Positions 18,193 to 27,202 are shown, counted from the stretch's first letter. The stretch: DNA of 64,000 nt from Pyrinomonadaceae bacterium (GCA_028284415.1 JANQRU010000005.1:490134-554133); one strand, 5' to 3'. Made by a program: numbers and translations. The notes: generated by a model not told the origin, from the sequence alone.

Positions 18193-20105
18193 TCTATTTT
18201 CTTTAATCGCTCCTCAAAAAGTTTCGCTGAGACCGTTAAAAAATCGTGAGCCGTGACCATGCCAATTAATTTCCTACCTTTAACGATTGGTAAACACCCG
18301 ATACTTTTTTTACGCATGATGCTTAAAGCTTCTAGCGTCGGAGTTTCAGGCGGAATAGTTATTAGATCAGATTTCATTATGTCTTTTACAACAATTTCCT
18401 GATTATCTTTTGTTTGGTTTTTCGCAACTATTTCAAGCAGATCTCTGTGCGAAACCACTCCAACAAGATTTCCCTCATCGTCTTCGACGGGAACATGTCG
18501 GACGTGTTTCCAATTCATCAAACTAGCCGCGAGATCAACAATATCCTCGGGGCGAACGGTGAACAGATCTCTTGCCATAAATCGCTCAACTGTTCTGTAA
18601 TTATCGATCCAGTCTGTTTCTTCCTCGATGTCTGCAAGTTCCCATGTGTGAACAGGTTCTTTTTTCTCCTGATTTTTAATCATTTGTGAGGTCAAGCATC
18701 TCATACGAACATTCAGTTTAGCTGTGCCGTCCATTTGGGCGAGAGATTCAATCATCCAGCCTGCTCCTGTTCTTTGAGCTTCGCATCTATCTTCGATAAC
18801 CCCCAAATATCTGTCGATATCCGCAGAATCAACATTGACACTCTCTAATCCCTGTCTGGCAAGCGGCAGTAATTCATCTAAAATTAAACGCTTCGCACGA
18901 TAGCCTCGACCATCAAGCCAAACGATCTGTGATTTTAGACCAAACCGTGCCACGCTGAAGAAATTATCTTTGGCGAAATCAAAAGACATTCTTTCCGATA
19001 CATTTCCGTATTCTTTTGGCATAGCCATCATCAATCCCAGATAAAAGGCTGAATTTGCCATTTCATCTAATACAGTTGGTCCGGAAGGAAGAAATCTTGC
19101 TTCAATTCTAAAGCTCGGTTTTTCATTCATAATCCCGTAACAAGCCCGATTCCAACGCCAGATCGTTCCATTGTGCATTCCCCAGGCTTTTAATTTTGGA
19201 ATTTCTCCTTTTTCTAGAGCTTTAACAGCATCTTCTTCGATATCTCTTGTTAAGAGTATGCGGAAGCGTGCGACATCTTCATGCAACATTGTCAATAAAG
19301 AATCTTTCATCCAATCATTTCCGAAATGCACACGGGTTGGCTGACTTCTTGCTTGCAGAGCAGGTGAACGAGTATCAACAGCGTGTTTGAAAAGTGCCAG
19401 ACGTGTTTCATACCAGAGTCTATGTCCAAGCAAAAGTGGTGAATTTACGGCACTTGCCAAAACAGGAGCAGCAACGGCTTGTGACCAATTGTAATAATTT
19501 ACAAATTCGCTTATCGGGACTTGTAAGTGAACCTGAAAACTTGTGTTGCAGAATTCTGCAAAGGTATCGTGCAAATGCAGATCAATTTCGTCGAGACCTT
19601 TTATGTGTATAACACGGTCGTCTCCCTGCATTTCGGTGAGTATGCGGTTTAATTCTTTGTAGCGCGGCAGAGGTGTCAGATTTTCTATAACGAGGTCTGA
19701 TTGTTGAATCGTCGGTAAGATTCCAACCAATGCAACGTCGCTGTTGTTTTTCCTAGCTGTCTCTTTAACTACATCAACGACTTCATCAATTTCTTTTTCG
19801 AGACTGCTTAAACAATCTCCTGCAAAATCAAGCGGTGTCAGATTGGTTTCGATATTAAATAGTCCTATCTCAGTAGTCAGACGTTCTTCATTTGCATCCT
19901 CAATTATCTTGGTAGCAATCGGAGCAGGACACATTGCCGAATCTACTAAGAACATCTCCTGCTCTGCCCCGATGCGAAATTTATTATCCTCGAAAATCCC
20001 TTCTTTCAACATGATTTCCAAAGCCTGCAAATCATTCAAAACAGACTTGGTAAATTGCCTCATTTCACTACCACTGGAATCGACTGAAACTTTTTGGTCA
20101 CCCAT
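18189..20105 (-). CDS. GCS2-like carboxylate-amine ligase fused to two CBS domains
   Basis: 638 residues. About 1-490 is a glutamate-cysteine ligase family 2-type catalytic domain (GAEQEMFLVD near residue 43, a CNTSFQVHLQV strand and a FRIEARFLPSGP segment). Residues about 515-635 are two CBS motifs (FMARDLFTVRPEDIVDLAASLM ... VGVVSHRDLLEI and IMKSDLITIPPETPTLEALSIM ... LIGMVTAHDFLTV). The CBS pair would bind adenine nucleotides and regulate the ligase. An AGGAG ribosome site precedes the ATG. The product is unknown; gamma-glutamyl compounds are the family norm. Confidence 0.85.
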   Translation of the reverse strand: MGDQKVSVDSSGSEMRQFTKSVLNDLQALEIMLKEGIFEDNKFRIGAEQEMFLVDSAMCPAPIATKIIEDANEERLTTEIGLFNIETNLTPLDFAGDCLSSLEKEIDEVVDVVKETARKNNSDVALVGILPTIQQSDLVIENLTPLPRYKELNRILTEMQGDDRVIHIKGLDEIDLHLHDTFAEFCNTSFQVHLQVPISEFVNYYNWSQAVAAPVLASAVNSPLLLGHRLWYETRLALFKHAVDTRSPALQARSQPTRVHFGNDWMKDSLLTMLHEDVARFRILLTRDIEEDAVKALEKGEIPKLKAWGMHNGTIWRWNRACYGIMNEKPSFRIEARFLPSGPTVLDEMANSAFYLGLMMAMPKEYGNVSERMSFDFAKDNFFSVARFGLKSQIVWLDGRGYRAKRLILDELLPLARQGLESVNVDSADIDRYLGVIEDRCEAQRTGAGWMIESLAQMDGTAKLNVRMRCLTSQMIKNQEKKEPVHTWELADIEEETDWIDNYRTVERFMARDLFTVRPEDIVDLAASLMNWKHVRHVPVEDDEGNLVGVVSHRDLLEIVAKNQTKDNQEIVVKDIMKSDLITIPPETPTLEALSIMRKKSIGCLPIVKGRKLIGMVTAHDFLTVSAKLFEERLKKID

Positions 20106-20209
20106 AAATAAACTACTCCTGTAAATTTAAAGTAAGTATTTGATGAAACTTTTTTGTATCTTTTGAAATGATTGTAATTTACTTTATTTTCTACGACAAA
20201 TTATTTCTT

Positions 20210-20231
20210 AAATATGACTGAAATCATATTT
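20210..20231. promoter_or_regulatory. FNR/DNR-like operator ahead of the NO reductase unit
   Basis: A perfect inverted repeat AAATATGA-CTGAAA-TCATATTT. The TGA-N6-TCA spacing matches the binding-site architecture of Crp/Fnr regulators with Glu and Arg in the recognition helix. It ends 41 bases before the cupin ATG and lies upstream of the NO reductase. The Crp/Fnr gene at 23396-24040 is the obvious candidate to bind it. Confidence 0.55.
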
Positions 20232-20271
20232 TTCAAAATCTATTTAAATTATCCTCTAGCCAAGCTTTTCT

Positions 20272-20604
20272 ATGAAACAAATTAAGGTGATTGGAAACTA
20301 TAAGTTAGGTAGTGAAATTGACTCTGAAAAAGACATTCAAGCACACCAAATCTATAAAGGCTCAAGACGACAAATTATGGAGATAAAGCTTCGCAATAAT
20401 GCGGTTTTATCCAAGCATAAGGCGTCTGAGCCAATAACTGTTTTATGTCTCTCAGGAAATGGAAAATTTCTTGCAGGCTCTGATTTAGAAGAAGAACAGC
20501 TTCTAAAAACAGGGACTCTAATCACGCTTGATTCCGGAATCGAGCACGGGGCAATCGCTGAACCAGATTTACATCTTTTAGTAACAAAATTTAAGAAAGA
20601 CTGA
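20272..20604 (+). CDS. Small cupin-domain protein
   Basis: 110 residues forming one cupin barrel: KLRNNAVLSKHKASEPITVLCLSGNGKF (first motif with His and a Glu), then TLITLDSGIEHGAIAEPDLHLLVTKF (second motif with His). Metal ligands are plausible but incomplete compared with enzymes. It lies 30 nt upstream of the NO reductase gene and behind a candidate FNR-type operator. Small cupins of this kind often travel with NO or nitrosative-stress genes, perhaps as sensors or iron-handling proteins. Confidence 0.78.
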   Translation: MKQIKVIGNYKLGSEIDSEKDIQAHQIYKGSRRQIMEIKLRNNAVLSKHKASEPITVLCLSGNGKFLAGSDLEEEQLLKTGTLITLDSGIEHGAIAEPDLHLLVTKFKKD

Positions 20605-20634
20605 TTTAAAAATTCTATATTGGAGACAAGTTTA

Positions 20635-22881
20635 ATGAAAAAACTTTGGTTGATTTTTGGATTTATTATTTTTGTATCTTTTGCAACATTGCTCTGGATT
20701 GGTACGGAGATTTTCCGTGAAGCACCGCCGATCCCAACACAGGTCGTGACAACTGATGGAAAAGTCTTGATTGATGAAGGAGAGATTTCCAACGGTCAAA
20801 ATGTCTGGCAAGCACTCGGTGGAATGCAGGTCGGTTCGATTTGGGGACACGGTAGTTATGTCGCTCCAGATTGGACAGCGGATTATTTGCACAGCGAAGC
20901 AGTATTTATTTTGAATGATTTGTCGAACAAAGAATTTGGCAAAGACCATTCAGCTTTAGACCTCGAACAGCAAGCCGTTATCAAGCAACGCTTAAAAACA
21001 ATGTTGCGGACAAATAATTATGATGCAGCAACAGGCAAACTCACCATCGAACCCGTCCGAGCCGAAGCGTTTGAAGAAAACCTAAAACGCTACACGGATG
21101 TTTTTTCAAATGGCAATGTTGATTATGCGATTCAGAAAGATGCTCAATCTGACCCGAAAAAACTGCGTCAGATGAATGCATTTTTCTTCTGGACAGCTTG
21201 GGCATCAGCAGCAAATCGTCCGAATCAAACTATTTCCTACACAAGCAATTTTCCATCCGAACCCCTCGTTGACAATGTTCCGACAAGTTCGACCATTATT
21301 TGGACAGGTGTGAGCGTTATCGCACTAATCGCGGGTATTGGCGGAATGATCTGGTTTTTTGTAGCAATGCGAAAAGATGAACCGTATGAAGATGTTCCTG
21401 AATATGACCCTTTGATCGGCATGGAATTAACACCTTCGCAAAAGGCAACCGTAAAATACTTTCTCGTCGTAACACTTTTATTCCTCTTACAAATAATACT
21501 GGGCGTAATCACAGCACATTACGGCGTTGAAGGACACGGATTTTACGGAATTCCGCTCGCGGATTATCTCCCCTATGTTGTTACGAGAACTTGGCACGTT
21601 CAGCTAGGGATTTTCTGGATCGCAACCGCTTGGCTTGCGGCGGGAATTTTCATCGGTCCAATCATTTGTGGTTATGAGCCGAAATATCAAAAGCTCGGTG
21701 TGGATATTCTGTTCGCTGCTCTGCTTGTTGTCGTTTTAGGCTCAATGGGCGGACAATGGTTGTCCGTTATGAACAAACTCGACGGTGATCTGTGGTTCTG
21801 GTTTGGACATCAAGGGTATGAATACATAGACCTCGGAAGAGTCTGGCAGGCAGCACTTTTTGTCGGCTTATTGCTCTGGTTGGCTTTAATATTGCGGACA
21901 GCAATTCCTGCATTTAAGAAAAATGACGACAAAAAATCTCTGCTCCTGCTTTATATGATCTCAACCGCCGGAATCGCACTTTTTTATGCACCCGGACTTT
22001 TCTGGGGAATGAAATCGCACATCACGGTCGTTGAATACTGGCGTTGGTGGGTTGTGCATTTGTGGGTTGAAGGTTTCTTTGAAGTTTTCGCCACGGTCGT
22101 CATCGCCTTTATGTTCGCACGGCTCGGAATCGTGCGTCCAAACTTGGCTGCCAAAGCCGCCCTACTATCGGGTGCAATTTATTTGAGCGGCGGAATTTTA
22201 GGAACACTTCATCATTTATATTTCGCCGGAACTCCGACTATCGCTTTGGCTTTCGGTGCAGTCTTTAGTGCCTTAGAGATCGTCCCCTTAACACTCGTCG
22301 GTTTTGAAGCGGTTGAAAACTTACATCGCTCACGGGCGACAAAATGGCTGGCTCAATACAAATGGGTAATTTATTTCTTTGTCGCCGTAGCATTCTGGAA
22401 TTTAGTTGGTGCGGGAATCTTCGGATTTATGATAAATCCACCGATCGCACTCTATTACATGCAGGGTTTGAACACAACCGCCGTTCACGCTCACGGTGCA
22501 TTGTATGGGGTTTACGGAACACTCGGATTGGCTTTAATGCTATTCGTTTTGCGTGCCATTCAACCCGAAAGAATTTGGAATGAAAAACTAATTTCTTTCT
22601 CATTCTGGACAATTAATGGCGGACTTCTAATGATGATGCTTTTAAGCCTTCTGCCCATCGGTTTATTACAAACTTACGAGTCAGTTTCGGTTGGCTACTG
22701 GTCTTCGCGTAGTGCCGAATTTATGCAAACGGGCGTAATGCAATACTTGCGTTGGATGCGGGTTGTCGGTGACACGGTCTTCGCCGTCGGTGCTGTCGCA
22801 TTCGTTTGGTTCGCCCTTGATCTGATTTTCCGCAAAGATAAAAAAGAGGAAGTCCCGGCTGGCGATTTGGCTGAGGCTTAG
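20635..22881 (+). CDS. norZ: Quinol-dependent nitric oxide reductase (qNOR)
   Basis: Reduces two NO to N2O with quinol electrons; integral inner membrane. 748 residues with an N-terminal extension (first helix plus a large periplasmic domain to about residue 210, replacing NorC) and then the 12-helix NorB core. Heme and iron ligands are visible: RTWHVQ, WWVVHLWVEGFFEVF (His and Glu near FeB), LGTLHHLYF (HH) and HAHGALYG. A frame extends to a TTG at 20620, but GGAGA lies just after it and correctly precedes the ATG at 20635. Single-gene qNOR of this sort usually serves NO detoxification. Confidence 0.95.
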   Translation: MKKLWLIFGFIIFVSFATLLWIGTEIFREAPPIPTQVVTTDGKVLIDEGEISNGQNVWQALGGMQVGSIWGHGSYVAPDWTADYLHSEAVFILNDLSNKEFGKDHSALDLEQQAVIKQRLKTMLRTNNYDAATGKLTIEPVRAEAFEENLKRYTDVFSNGNVDYAIQKDAQSDPKKLRQMNAFFFWTAWASAANRPNQTISYTSNFPSEPLVDNVPTSSTIIWTGVSVIALIAGIGGMIWFFVAMRKDEPYEDVPEYDPLIGMELTPSQKATVKYFLVVTLLFLLQIILGVITAHYGVEGHGFYGIPLADYLPYVVTRTWHVQLGIFWIATAWLAAGIFIGPIICGYEPKYQKLGVDILFAALLVVVLGSMGGQWLSVMNKLDGDLWFWFGHQGYEYIDLGRVWQAALFVGLLLWLALILRTAIPAFKKNDDKKSLLLLYMISTAGIALFYAPGLFWGMKSHITVVEYWRWWVVHLWVEGFFEVFATVVIAFMFARLGIVRPNLAAKAALLSGAIYLSGGILGTLHHLYFAGTPTIALAFGAVFSALEIVPLTLVGFEAVENLHRSRATKWLAQYKWVIYFFVAVAFWNLVGAGIFGFMINPPIALYYMQGLNTTAVHAHGALYGVYGTLGLALMLFVLRAIQPERIWNEKLISFSFWTINGGLLMMMLLSLLPIGLLQTYESVSVGYWSSRSAEFMQTGVMQYLRWMRVVGDTVFAVGAVAFVWFALDLIFRKDKKEEVPAGDLAEA

Positions 22882-22922
22882 GCTTCGCAAGTAAAAAGTA
22901 AAATAACCTCCCACGTTTTGCC

Positions 22923-22943
22923 TTTTTACTTTTTACTTTTTAC
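22923..22943. repeat. Heptamer array (TTTTTAC x3)
   Basis: Three tandem TTTTTAC heptamers in the 72-nt spacer after norZ. An inverse-sense GTAAAAAGTAAAA lies 30 nt upstream, so the spacer could form a hairpin. It belongs to the same class as other 7-base arrays in the window. Confidence 0.6.
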
Positions 22944-22953
22944 TTTATAAAAG

Positions 22954-23394
22954 ATGTTTTTCCGAATCTTGCAAATCGCCATTCCCTTCATATGGTTCGG
23001 AGCGGTGTGTGCCATTTCATTTATGGAAGCACCGCTCAAATTTACCGCTCCAAATATAACTTTGCCGTTAGGTTTAGAAATCGGGCATATAGTTTTTCAT
23101 GCGTTAAATAAGGTAGAAATTACTTTATGTATTTTGATGGTTATCACACTTGTATTTGCCAAGCCGAAAGGAAAATCATCGTTCATCATTTACGGAATTA
23201 TTGCTCTGATTCTGATTTTACAAACACTTTGGCTCTTTCCTCTGCTTGATGAGAGAACGATGCAGGTTATCAAAGGAACTGCGAAGCCTTATTCTAATTT
23301 ACACATAATTTACATTGTTTTTGATTCAACCAAAATTATATTGCTGTTTGCTTTGGGTGTGATTTTAGCGAAGCAAAATTTGAAAACTGAATAG
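22954..23394 (+). CDS. Small four-helix membrane protein linked to NO reductase
   Basis: 146 residues with four predicted membrane helices (starting FRILQIAIPFIWFGAVCAISFMEAPLKF). The FMEAPLKF segment after helix 1 and the IGHIVFHALNKVE region recall small heme- or cofactor-associated membrane proteins, but no family is certain. It follows norZ by 72 nt and ends 1 nt from the stop of the convergent Crp/Fnr regulator. A role in NO metabolism is suggested only by position. Confidence 0.7.
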   Translation: MFFRILQIAIPFIWFGAVCAISFMEAPLKFTAPNITLPLGLEIGHIVFHALNKVEITLCILMVITLVFAKPKGKSSFIIYGIIALILILQTLWLFPLLDERTMQVIKGTAKPYSNLHIIYIVFDSTKIILLFALGVILAKQNLKTE

Positions 23395-23395
23395 A

Positions 23396-24040
23396 TTATT
23401 GGAGATACGCAATTAGCCTTTCTTTATCTTCGACGTAAATTTTTCCGAGCACTATCTTGATGAGATTTTTATCGGCAAGCTTTTTAACAGTACGGATAGT
23501 TGTCTCGGTCGTAAGTCCCGCCATTTCGGCAATATCTTGACGGCGTAAATTTATTTTTGCTGTGCCATTCTGAGATTCCTTTTCGCTTATTTTGATGAGG
23601 ATTTTTCCGATTCTTTTTTCGGGTGAAGCGACAGCAAGATTTTCCATAGAAGAGGCTATTTCACGCATCAGAGAAGACATTCTTGACATAATAAAATCAG
23701 AAAATTCATCTGATTCATCGAGTAATTTGAAAAATTCTGTTTTGTAAACCAAAAGGATTTTTGTATCTTCCATTGCGATAGCTGTTGCAGGGTAGTTTCT
23801 GCCATCGAGGATAGGTGGAATCGCAAAAACATCGCCGTCATTAAAAAAATTTAAGATGATCTCTTTGCCTTCTTCTAAAAATCGCACTACTTTAACTCTG
23901 CCTTGAAGAATCATTGGCAAAAATTCAGCTTTTTCGCCAACGCCAAAAACTTCTTTACCGCTGTGAAAAGTTTTGGTGCGACCATTTTCGTGAAGCAGTT
24001 GTAAAAGTTCGGAGTTTTCGGTTCTTATTGATGTATTCAT
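23396..24040 (-). CDS. Crp/Fnr-family regulator (DNR/NnrR-like)
   Basis: 214 residues: an N-terminal cyclic-nucleotide-binding-fold sensor (FGVGEKAEFLPMILQGRVKV ... GDVFAIP), a dimer helix, and a C-terminal winged helix-turn-helix (LRRQDIAEMAGLTTETTIRTVKKL). The recognition helix keeps the E and R of ETxxR seen in FNR, which read TGA/TCA half-sites. There is no cysteine at all, which rules out an Fe-S oxygen sensor and fits heme-type NO sensors such as DNR. It faces the NO reductase genes, and a TGATAT palindrome lies just upstream of its start. Confidence 0.88.
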   Translation of the reverse strand: MNTSIRTENSELLQLLHENGRTKTFHSGKEVFGVGEKAEFLPMILQGRVKVVRFLEEGKEIILNFFNDGDVFAIPPILDGRNYPATAIAMEDTKILLVYKTEFFKLLDESDEFSDFIMSRMSSLMREIASSMENLAVASPEKRIGKILIKISEKESQNGTAKINLRRQDIAEMAGLTTETTIRTVKKLADKNLIKIVLGKIYVEDKERLIAYLQ

Positions 24041-24052
24041 TTCGGTTAGAAT

Positions 24053-24066
24053 TGATATTTATATCA
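24053..24066. promoter_or_regulatory. Palindrome upstream of the Crp/Fnr gene
   Basis: TGATATTTATATCA is a perfect palindrome (TGATAT-TT-ATATCA) 13 bases before the regulator start and between divergent genes. The half-site spacing (TGA-N8-TCA) is 2 bases longer than the FNR consensus, so it may be an autoregulatory site of different geometry or a chance AT-rich palindrome. Confidence 0.3.
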
Positions 24067-24124
24067 TATTTTGTCTTAAATTTTGGTATTATATTCATAA
24101 ATCGTATTCAGGGAGAAAAAATAT

Positions 24125-24442
24125 ATGTCTGAATTTGGAGAAATTAAAAAACGTCTTATTGAAAGAAAAGAAACTCTGGCTCATCTTTTAAACCGCGTCG
24201 AAAATAGTGCGAGACGCAAGCTGGATAAAAGCTTTGAAGAACAAGCGATCCAACGCGAAAATGAAGAAGTTCTGACCTCTTTAGATGATTCCCTCAACGA
24301 TGAGTTTGAACAGATAGAAAAAGCACTTTACCGAATGGAAAAAGGCGAGTACGGCAAATGTGAAGAATGTGGTAAACAAATTTCTGCGAAACGCTTGGAA
24401 GTCGTCCTCTACGCTAATTCCTGCATAAAATGTGCTGATTGA
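24125..24442 (+). CDS. DksA/TraR-family zinc-finger protein
   Basis: 105 residues: an N-terminal coiled coil (KKRLIERKETLAHLLNRVENSARR ... DDSLNDEFEQIEKALYRMEKGEYG) and a C-terminal four-Cys zinc finger (CEECGKQ and SCIKC). Proteins of this family enter the RNA polymerase secondary channel and tune transcription with or without ppGpp. A GGGAG ribosome site precedes the ATG. It is divergent from the Crp/Fnr regulator. Confidence 0.88.
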   Translation: MSEFGEIKKRLIERKETLAHLLNRVENSARRKLDKSFEEQAIQRENEEVLTSLDDSLNDEFEQIEKALYRMEKGEYGKCEECGKQISAKRLEVVLYANSCIKCAD

Positions 24443-24466
24443 TTTTTCGCTGATTTTCTTGAGAAA

Positions 24467-24940
24467 ATGCATAAAAGCTCATTAAACACAATACTCGCTG
24501 CAATTGTCCTTTTATTTTTGGTTCTCGGTTGCGGTAAGAGTGAACCACTCAAACCAATTCCTATTAGCGAACTCTGTGTTCCGGAAAACAGTAATCAAGA
24601 TGTCATTGTTGACGGTTATGTTTGGGCAAAAAATAGTATTTATTGTAAGAAAACAGCTAGTTTCACAAAACTCTGTGCCTTAAAACTTTATGACAATCGG
24701 GATCAAAGAGGAGATTCCATCACGGTCAGATTCCGTCAAGGAAATGGGAGCAATGAACTCAAAAAATTGCCAAATCCATTTACACCTTCCGATATTGATA
24801 TTCAAACCAACGATGGCAAGGTTGTCAGCGTAATGAATAAAATTCGTGTGATGGGTTATGCGACAACTAAAGGAAAATCTGAAGACTTCAAAAGATTTGG
24901 CTGTTTTATAAATGTCAAAAAAGTGGAATCGGCAGAGTAG
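24467..24940 (+). CDS. Hypothetical lipoprotein
   Basis: 157 residues with a strong lipoprotein signal (LAAIVLLFLVLGC lipobox). The mature part has four cysteines (ELC, YCKK, KLCA and GCFIN) and a DVIVDGYVWAKN segment reminiscent of OB-fold-like exported proteins, ending in a KIRVMGYATT strand. It begins 24 nt after the DksA-like gene. Function unknown. Confidence 0.7.
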   Translation: MHKSSLNTILAAIVLLFLVLGCGKSEPLKPIPISELCVPENSNQDVIVDGYVWAKNSIYCKKTASFTKLCALKLYDNRDQRGDSITVRFRQGNGSNELKKLPNPFTPSDIDIQTNDGKVVSVMNKIRVMGYATTKGKSEDFKRFGCFINVKKVESAE

Positions 24941-26179
24941 TTATTTTCTCTTGAAAGGACTTTTTGTATCGTGTTTGCGACGGCTAACAATTAATTTATC
25001 ATCCCGCCAGCGTCTTTTTCTAAAACCTAAAAGGTGAAATATCTGCAAAGGAAAAATCCTCGCAATTCTTGTATTAACTGTTAAAGATGATTCTTCGACA
25101 GGATGCTGATTTACACCGGGCAGAAAACGCATTAAATCACCGATCTTGAGCTTTCGCAAAACCCTCGAGAGCCAAAGCCAGAATGGAGAAATCTCACGCC
25201 CTAGGAAAAAGCCGTCACTTCCCTGCGATTGATAAAGCGGCATTAAAACCAATCCTGTTTCTTTCGCTTTTATCTCGCCGTGCTTGTCGAAAGCTAAAAC
25301 TTCTCCTTTTTTGACGGGCTGAAAATTTTCATAACCGAGTTCCATTTTGAATTCATCAGCTTCGGTAATTGCGTGGCGATGACGAACTTCAACAATTCTC
25401 AACTCCTCGCCCATCGCATCTTTTAACTTTTGCTCATAGCCTTCAAAATCAATATCTTCTTTCGTCAAAATTCCTGAGTGAACCAGTGCAAGCCAAATTA
25501 ATGCCTCTTGATTTTCAATTGCGGCTTCGGTCGTGTGCTGTCCCGCCTCAAATCCGAGCGTCACCGCTCCCAGATTATTTATATATTCTAAGGTTGTCCC
25601 GTCCAGTTGTTCCTCTATGCCTAAAAGAAATGTGGCTGGAAAATTCTTGGCAAACTTGCGGTTTCTGAGAGTATCACCAATAAGGGCGAAAGGTGGACTT
25701 TCTGCCGAGGTCGAGTGCAAATCCATTGCGTAAACTTCATCTTTTGCTGAAGAAATAATTCTATGGATGATTTCTAATAATTCTTTCTGTTCTATATCTT
25801 CAACCCGATTTGTCGCAATACTCGAATCGGGAGAATTTCGTTCGACATTTTCTTCAGTCCAATGGCGATTTAAATCATCATCTATGTATCTGGCACCCTT
25901 ATTTATTGCTCTAGTATTTCCTGCAATAAGATAAATTCGCCCCTTGATTTTGTCCTTCAGACTTTCAAGCGTCGGTAGCATTCGACGCATTGCGATCAAA
26001 CCACTAGGCTCATTTCCATGTACGCTTCCAAGCACAATCAGAGAAATTCCCTCTTCATCGCCGATAAACTCGCCAACCATATGTTCGCTTTCACCGATGG
26101 AAATTTCTTTGATCTCTTCTTTTTCAGGAATCGAAATTATTTGCATTGAACGAACTCTAACTTGCCAAACTTTTCTCAT
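24941..26179 (-). CDS. Succinylglutamate desuccinylase/aspartoacylase-family protein
   Basis: A zinc-dependent deacylase or carboxypeptidase of the M14/AstE-ASPA type. The zinc site is visible as SVHGNEPSG (HxxE) and DLHSTSAESPPF (third His), with an LGFEAGQ containing the catalytic Glu. The C-terminal 130 residues extend beyond the core and are basic. A second possible start (MQIISIPEKEE, 26146) would drop 11 residues; neither start has a clear ribosome site. It abuts the convergent lipoprotein gene with no gap. Substrate unknown. Confidence 0.82.
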   Translation of the reverse strand: MRKVWQVRVRSMQIISIPEKEEIKEISIGESEHMVGEFIGDEEGISLIVLGSVHGNEPSGLIAMRRMLPTLESLKDKIKGRIYLIAGNTRAINKGARYIDDDLNRHWTEENVERNSPDSSIATNRVEDIEQKELLEIIHRIISSAKDEVYAMDLHSTSAESPPFALIGDTLRNRKFAKNFPATFLLGIEEQLDGTTLEYINNLGAVTLGFEAGQHTTEAAIENQEALIWLALVHSGILTKEDIDFEGYEQKLKDAMGEELRIVEVRHRHAITEADEFKMELGYENFQPVKKGEVLAFDKHGEIKAKETGLVLMPLYQSQGSDGFFLGREISPFWLWLSRVLRKLKIGDLMRFLPGVNQHPVEESSLTVNTRIARIFPLQIFHLLGFRKRRWRDDKLIVSRRKHDTKSPFKRK

Positions 26180-26269
26180 TCTTGCAAACGCTAAAACCCA
26201 ATTCGTTTTTGAAAAATCTACAAGCTATAATTAGCTAAGGTAAAAAGTACAAAAAAGGGGGATTTTTAT

Positions 26270-26497
26270 ATGTCAAAAATCAAAAGAACACGCGAACAAT
26301 TAGAAAAACGTCGCGAGGAAATAAAAAAGCAACTAGGCGAAGTAAATGAAGATGAAAGAGTTGAACTGGACACAGATATGGAAGAGCAAGCCATACAAAT
26401 GGAGCAACACGAAGTCAGCGTAACAATGGAAGCCAATCTTCATAAAGAATTAGTTCAGATCGAAGAAAGATTGGCAGAAATGGATGCGGAAGAGTAA
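26270..26497 (+). CDS. Small coiled-coil protein, DksA-like without zinc finger
   Basis: 75 residues, almost entirely helical and charged, with the same pattern as the coiled coil of the nearby DksA-like protein (EEQAIQMEQHEV here versus EEQAIQRENEEV there). It ends (ERLAEMDAEE) where the DksA zinc finger would begin. A GGGGGATTTTTAT region precedes the ATG. It may act as a truncated secondary-channel or antagonist protein, which is inference. Confidence 0.7.
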   Translation: MSKIKRTREQLEKRREEIKKQLGEVNEDERVELDTDMEEQAIQMEQHEVSVTMEANLHKELVQIEERLAEMDAEE

Positions 26498-26501
26498 AAA
26501 C

Positions 26502-26978
26502 TTATTTCTTTTCCAAAGCCTTGTTTGCCATTTCATCAAGGTGTGCGATGGTTGCTTTTTTGAGCACTGAAGCAAGTTGGGTTACTAAAGGGCGAGTTAA
26601 AACATTAGTTGGAAAAATCTGAAAACGGCGGGTGATGAGTGTCTCGCCGTTTTCGTTTTCTTCAAAGTCCCAAAACTCTAGAAAATGACTCGCCATTGTC
26701 CGAAGTGGTAAAGGAAAATCATAAATTTTCATGATGATTCTTTTACCTGCGATCCATTCGATTATGTCTTCCCTGTGCTGACTGCCGTCGGAATTCGTAA
26801 CACGAATCGTCGAACCTTTAATTTCATCAGTTCGTTTTTCATAAACGGCTTTTTCAATTCCAGGCACGATTCCATATCCGTCATAATCATCCCAACCATC
26901 AACATCAGCGATGCCTTCGGAAACTTCGATAGCGGGTTGCGGAACTAATTTTCGGGCAGTAAATTCGACTGGTTTCAT
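26502..26978 (-). CDS. Hypothetical protein, SRPBCC-like
   Basis: 158 residues, no signal. The alternation of strands and a long C-terminal helix (TRPLVTQLASVLKKATIAHLDEMANKAL) after an ETLITRRFQIFP strand suggests the START/SRPBCC fold. It overlaps the upstream small gene by 4 bp (ATGA). Substrate and role unknown. Confidence 0.6.
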   Translation of the reverse strand: MKPVEFTARKLVPQPAIEVSEGIADVDGWDDYDGYGIVPGIEKAVYEKRTDEIKGSTIRVTNSDGSQHREDIIEWIAGKRIIMKIYDFPLPLRTMASHFLEFWDFEENENGETLITRRFQIFPTNVLTRPLVTQLASVLKKATIAHLDEMANKALEKK

Positions 26979-27202
26979 GAATCAAGCATTTCGACTTCGA
27001 GCATATCGTCTTTTTCAAAATATAGATAAAAATACATCGCCGCACCAAAACTCGTCGCATCGGTTGAAACCAAAGACCAACCATCTGCCGCATATTCATC
27101 CAGTTTTTCTTGAATATCCTTTGTAGAAGATTTAGTTATATGCTCTTTATCAAGCGTGACTTTTGAATAGTAAATAAGAGATTCTACCTTATATTGTTTC
27201 AT
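26975..27202 (-). CDS. DUF4177-like small protein
   Basis: 75 residues with the pattern strand (KQYKVESLIYY), helix (IQEKLDEYAADGWSLVSTDA) and strand (AMYFYLYFEKD). The LDEYAADGWSLV segment is typical of DUF4177. Translationally coupled to the SRPBCC-like gene. Function unknown. Confidence 0.65.
   Translation of the reverse strand: MKQYKVESLIYYSKVTLDKEHITKSSTKDIQEKLDEYAADGWSLVSTDATSFGAAMYFYLYFEKDDMLEVEMLDS

Noticed and set aside
20620..20634. TTG start for norZ
   Set aside because: The GGAGA ribosome site lies inside it; the true ATG is 20635.
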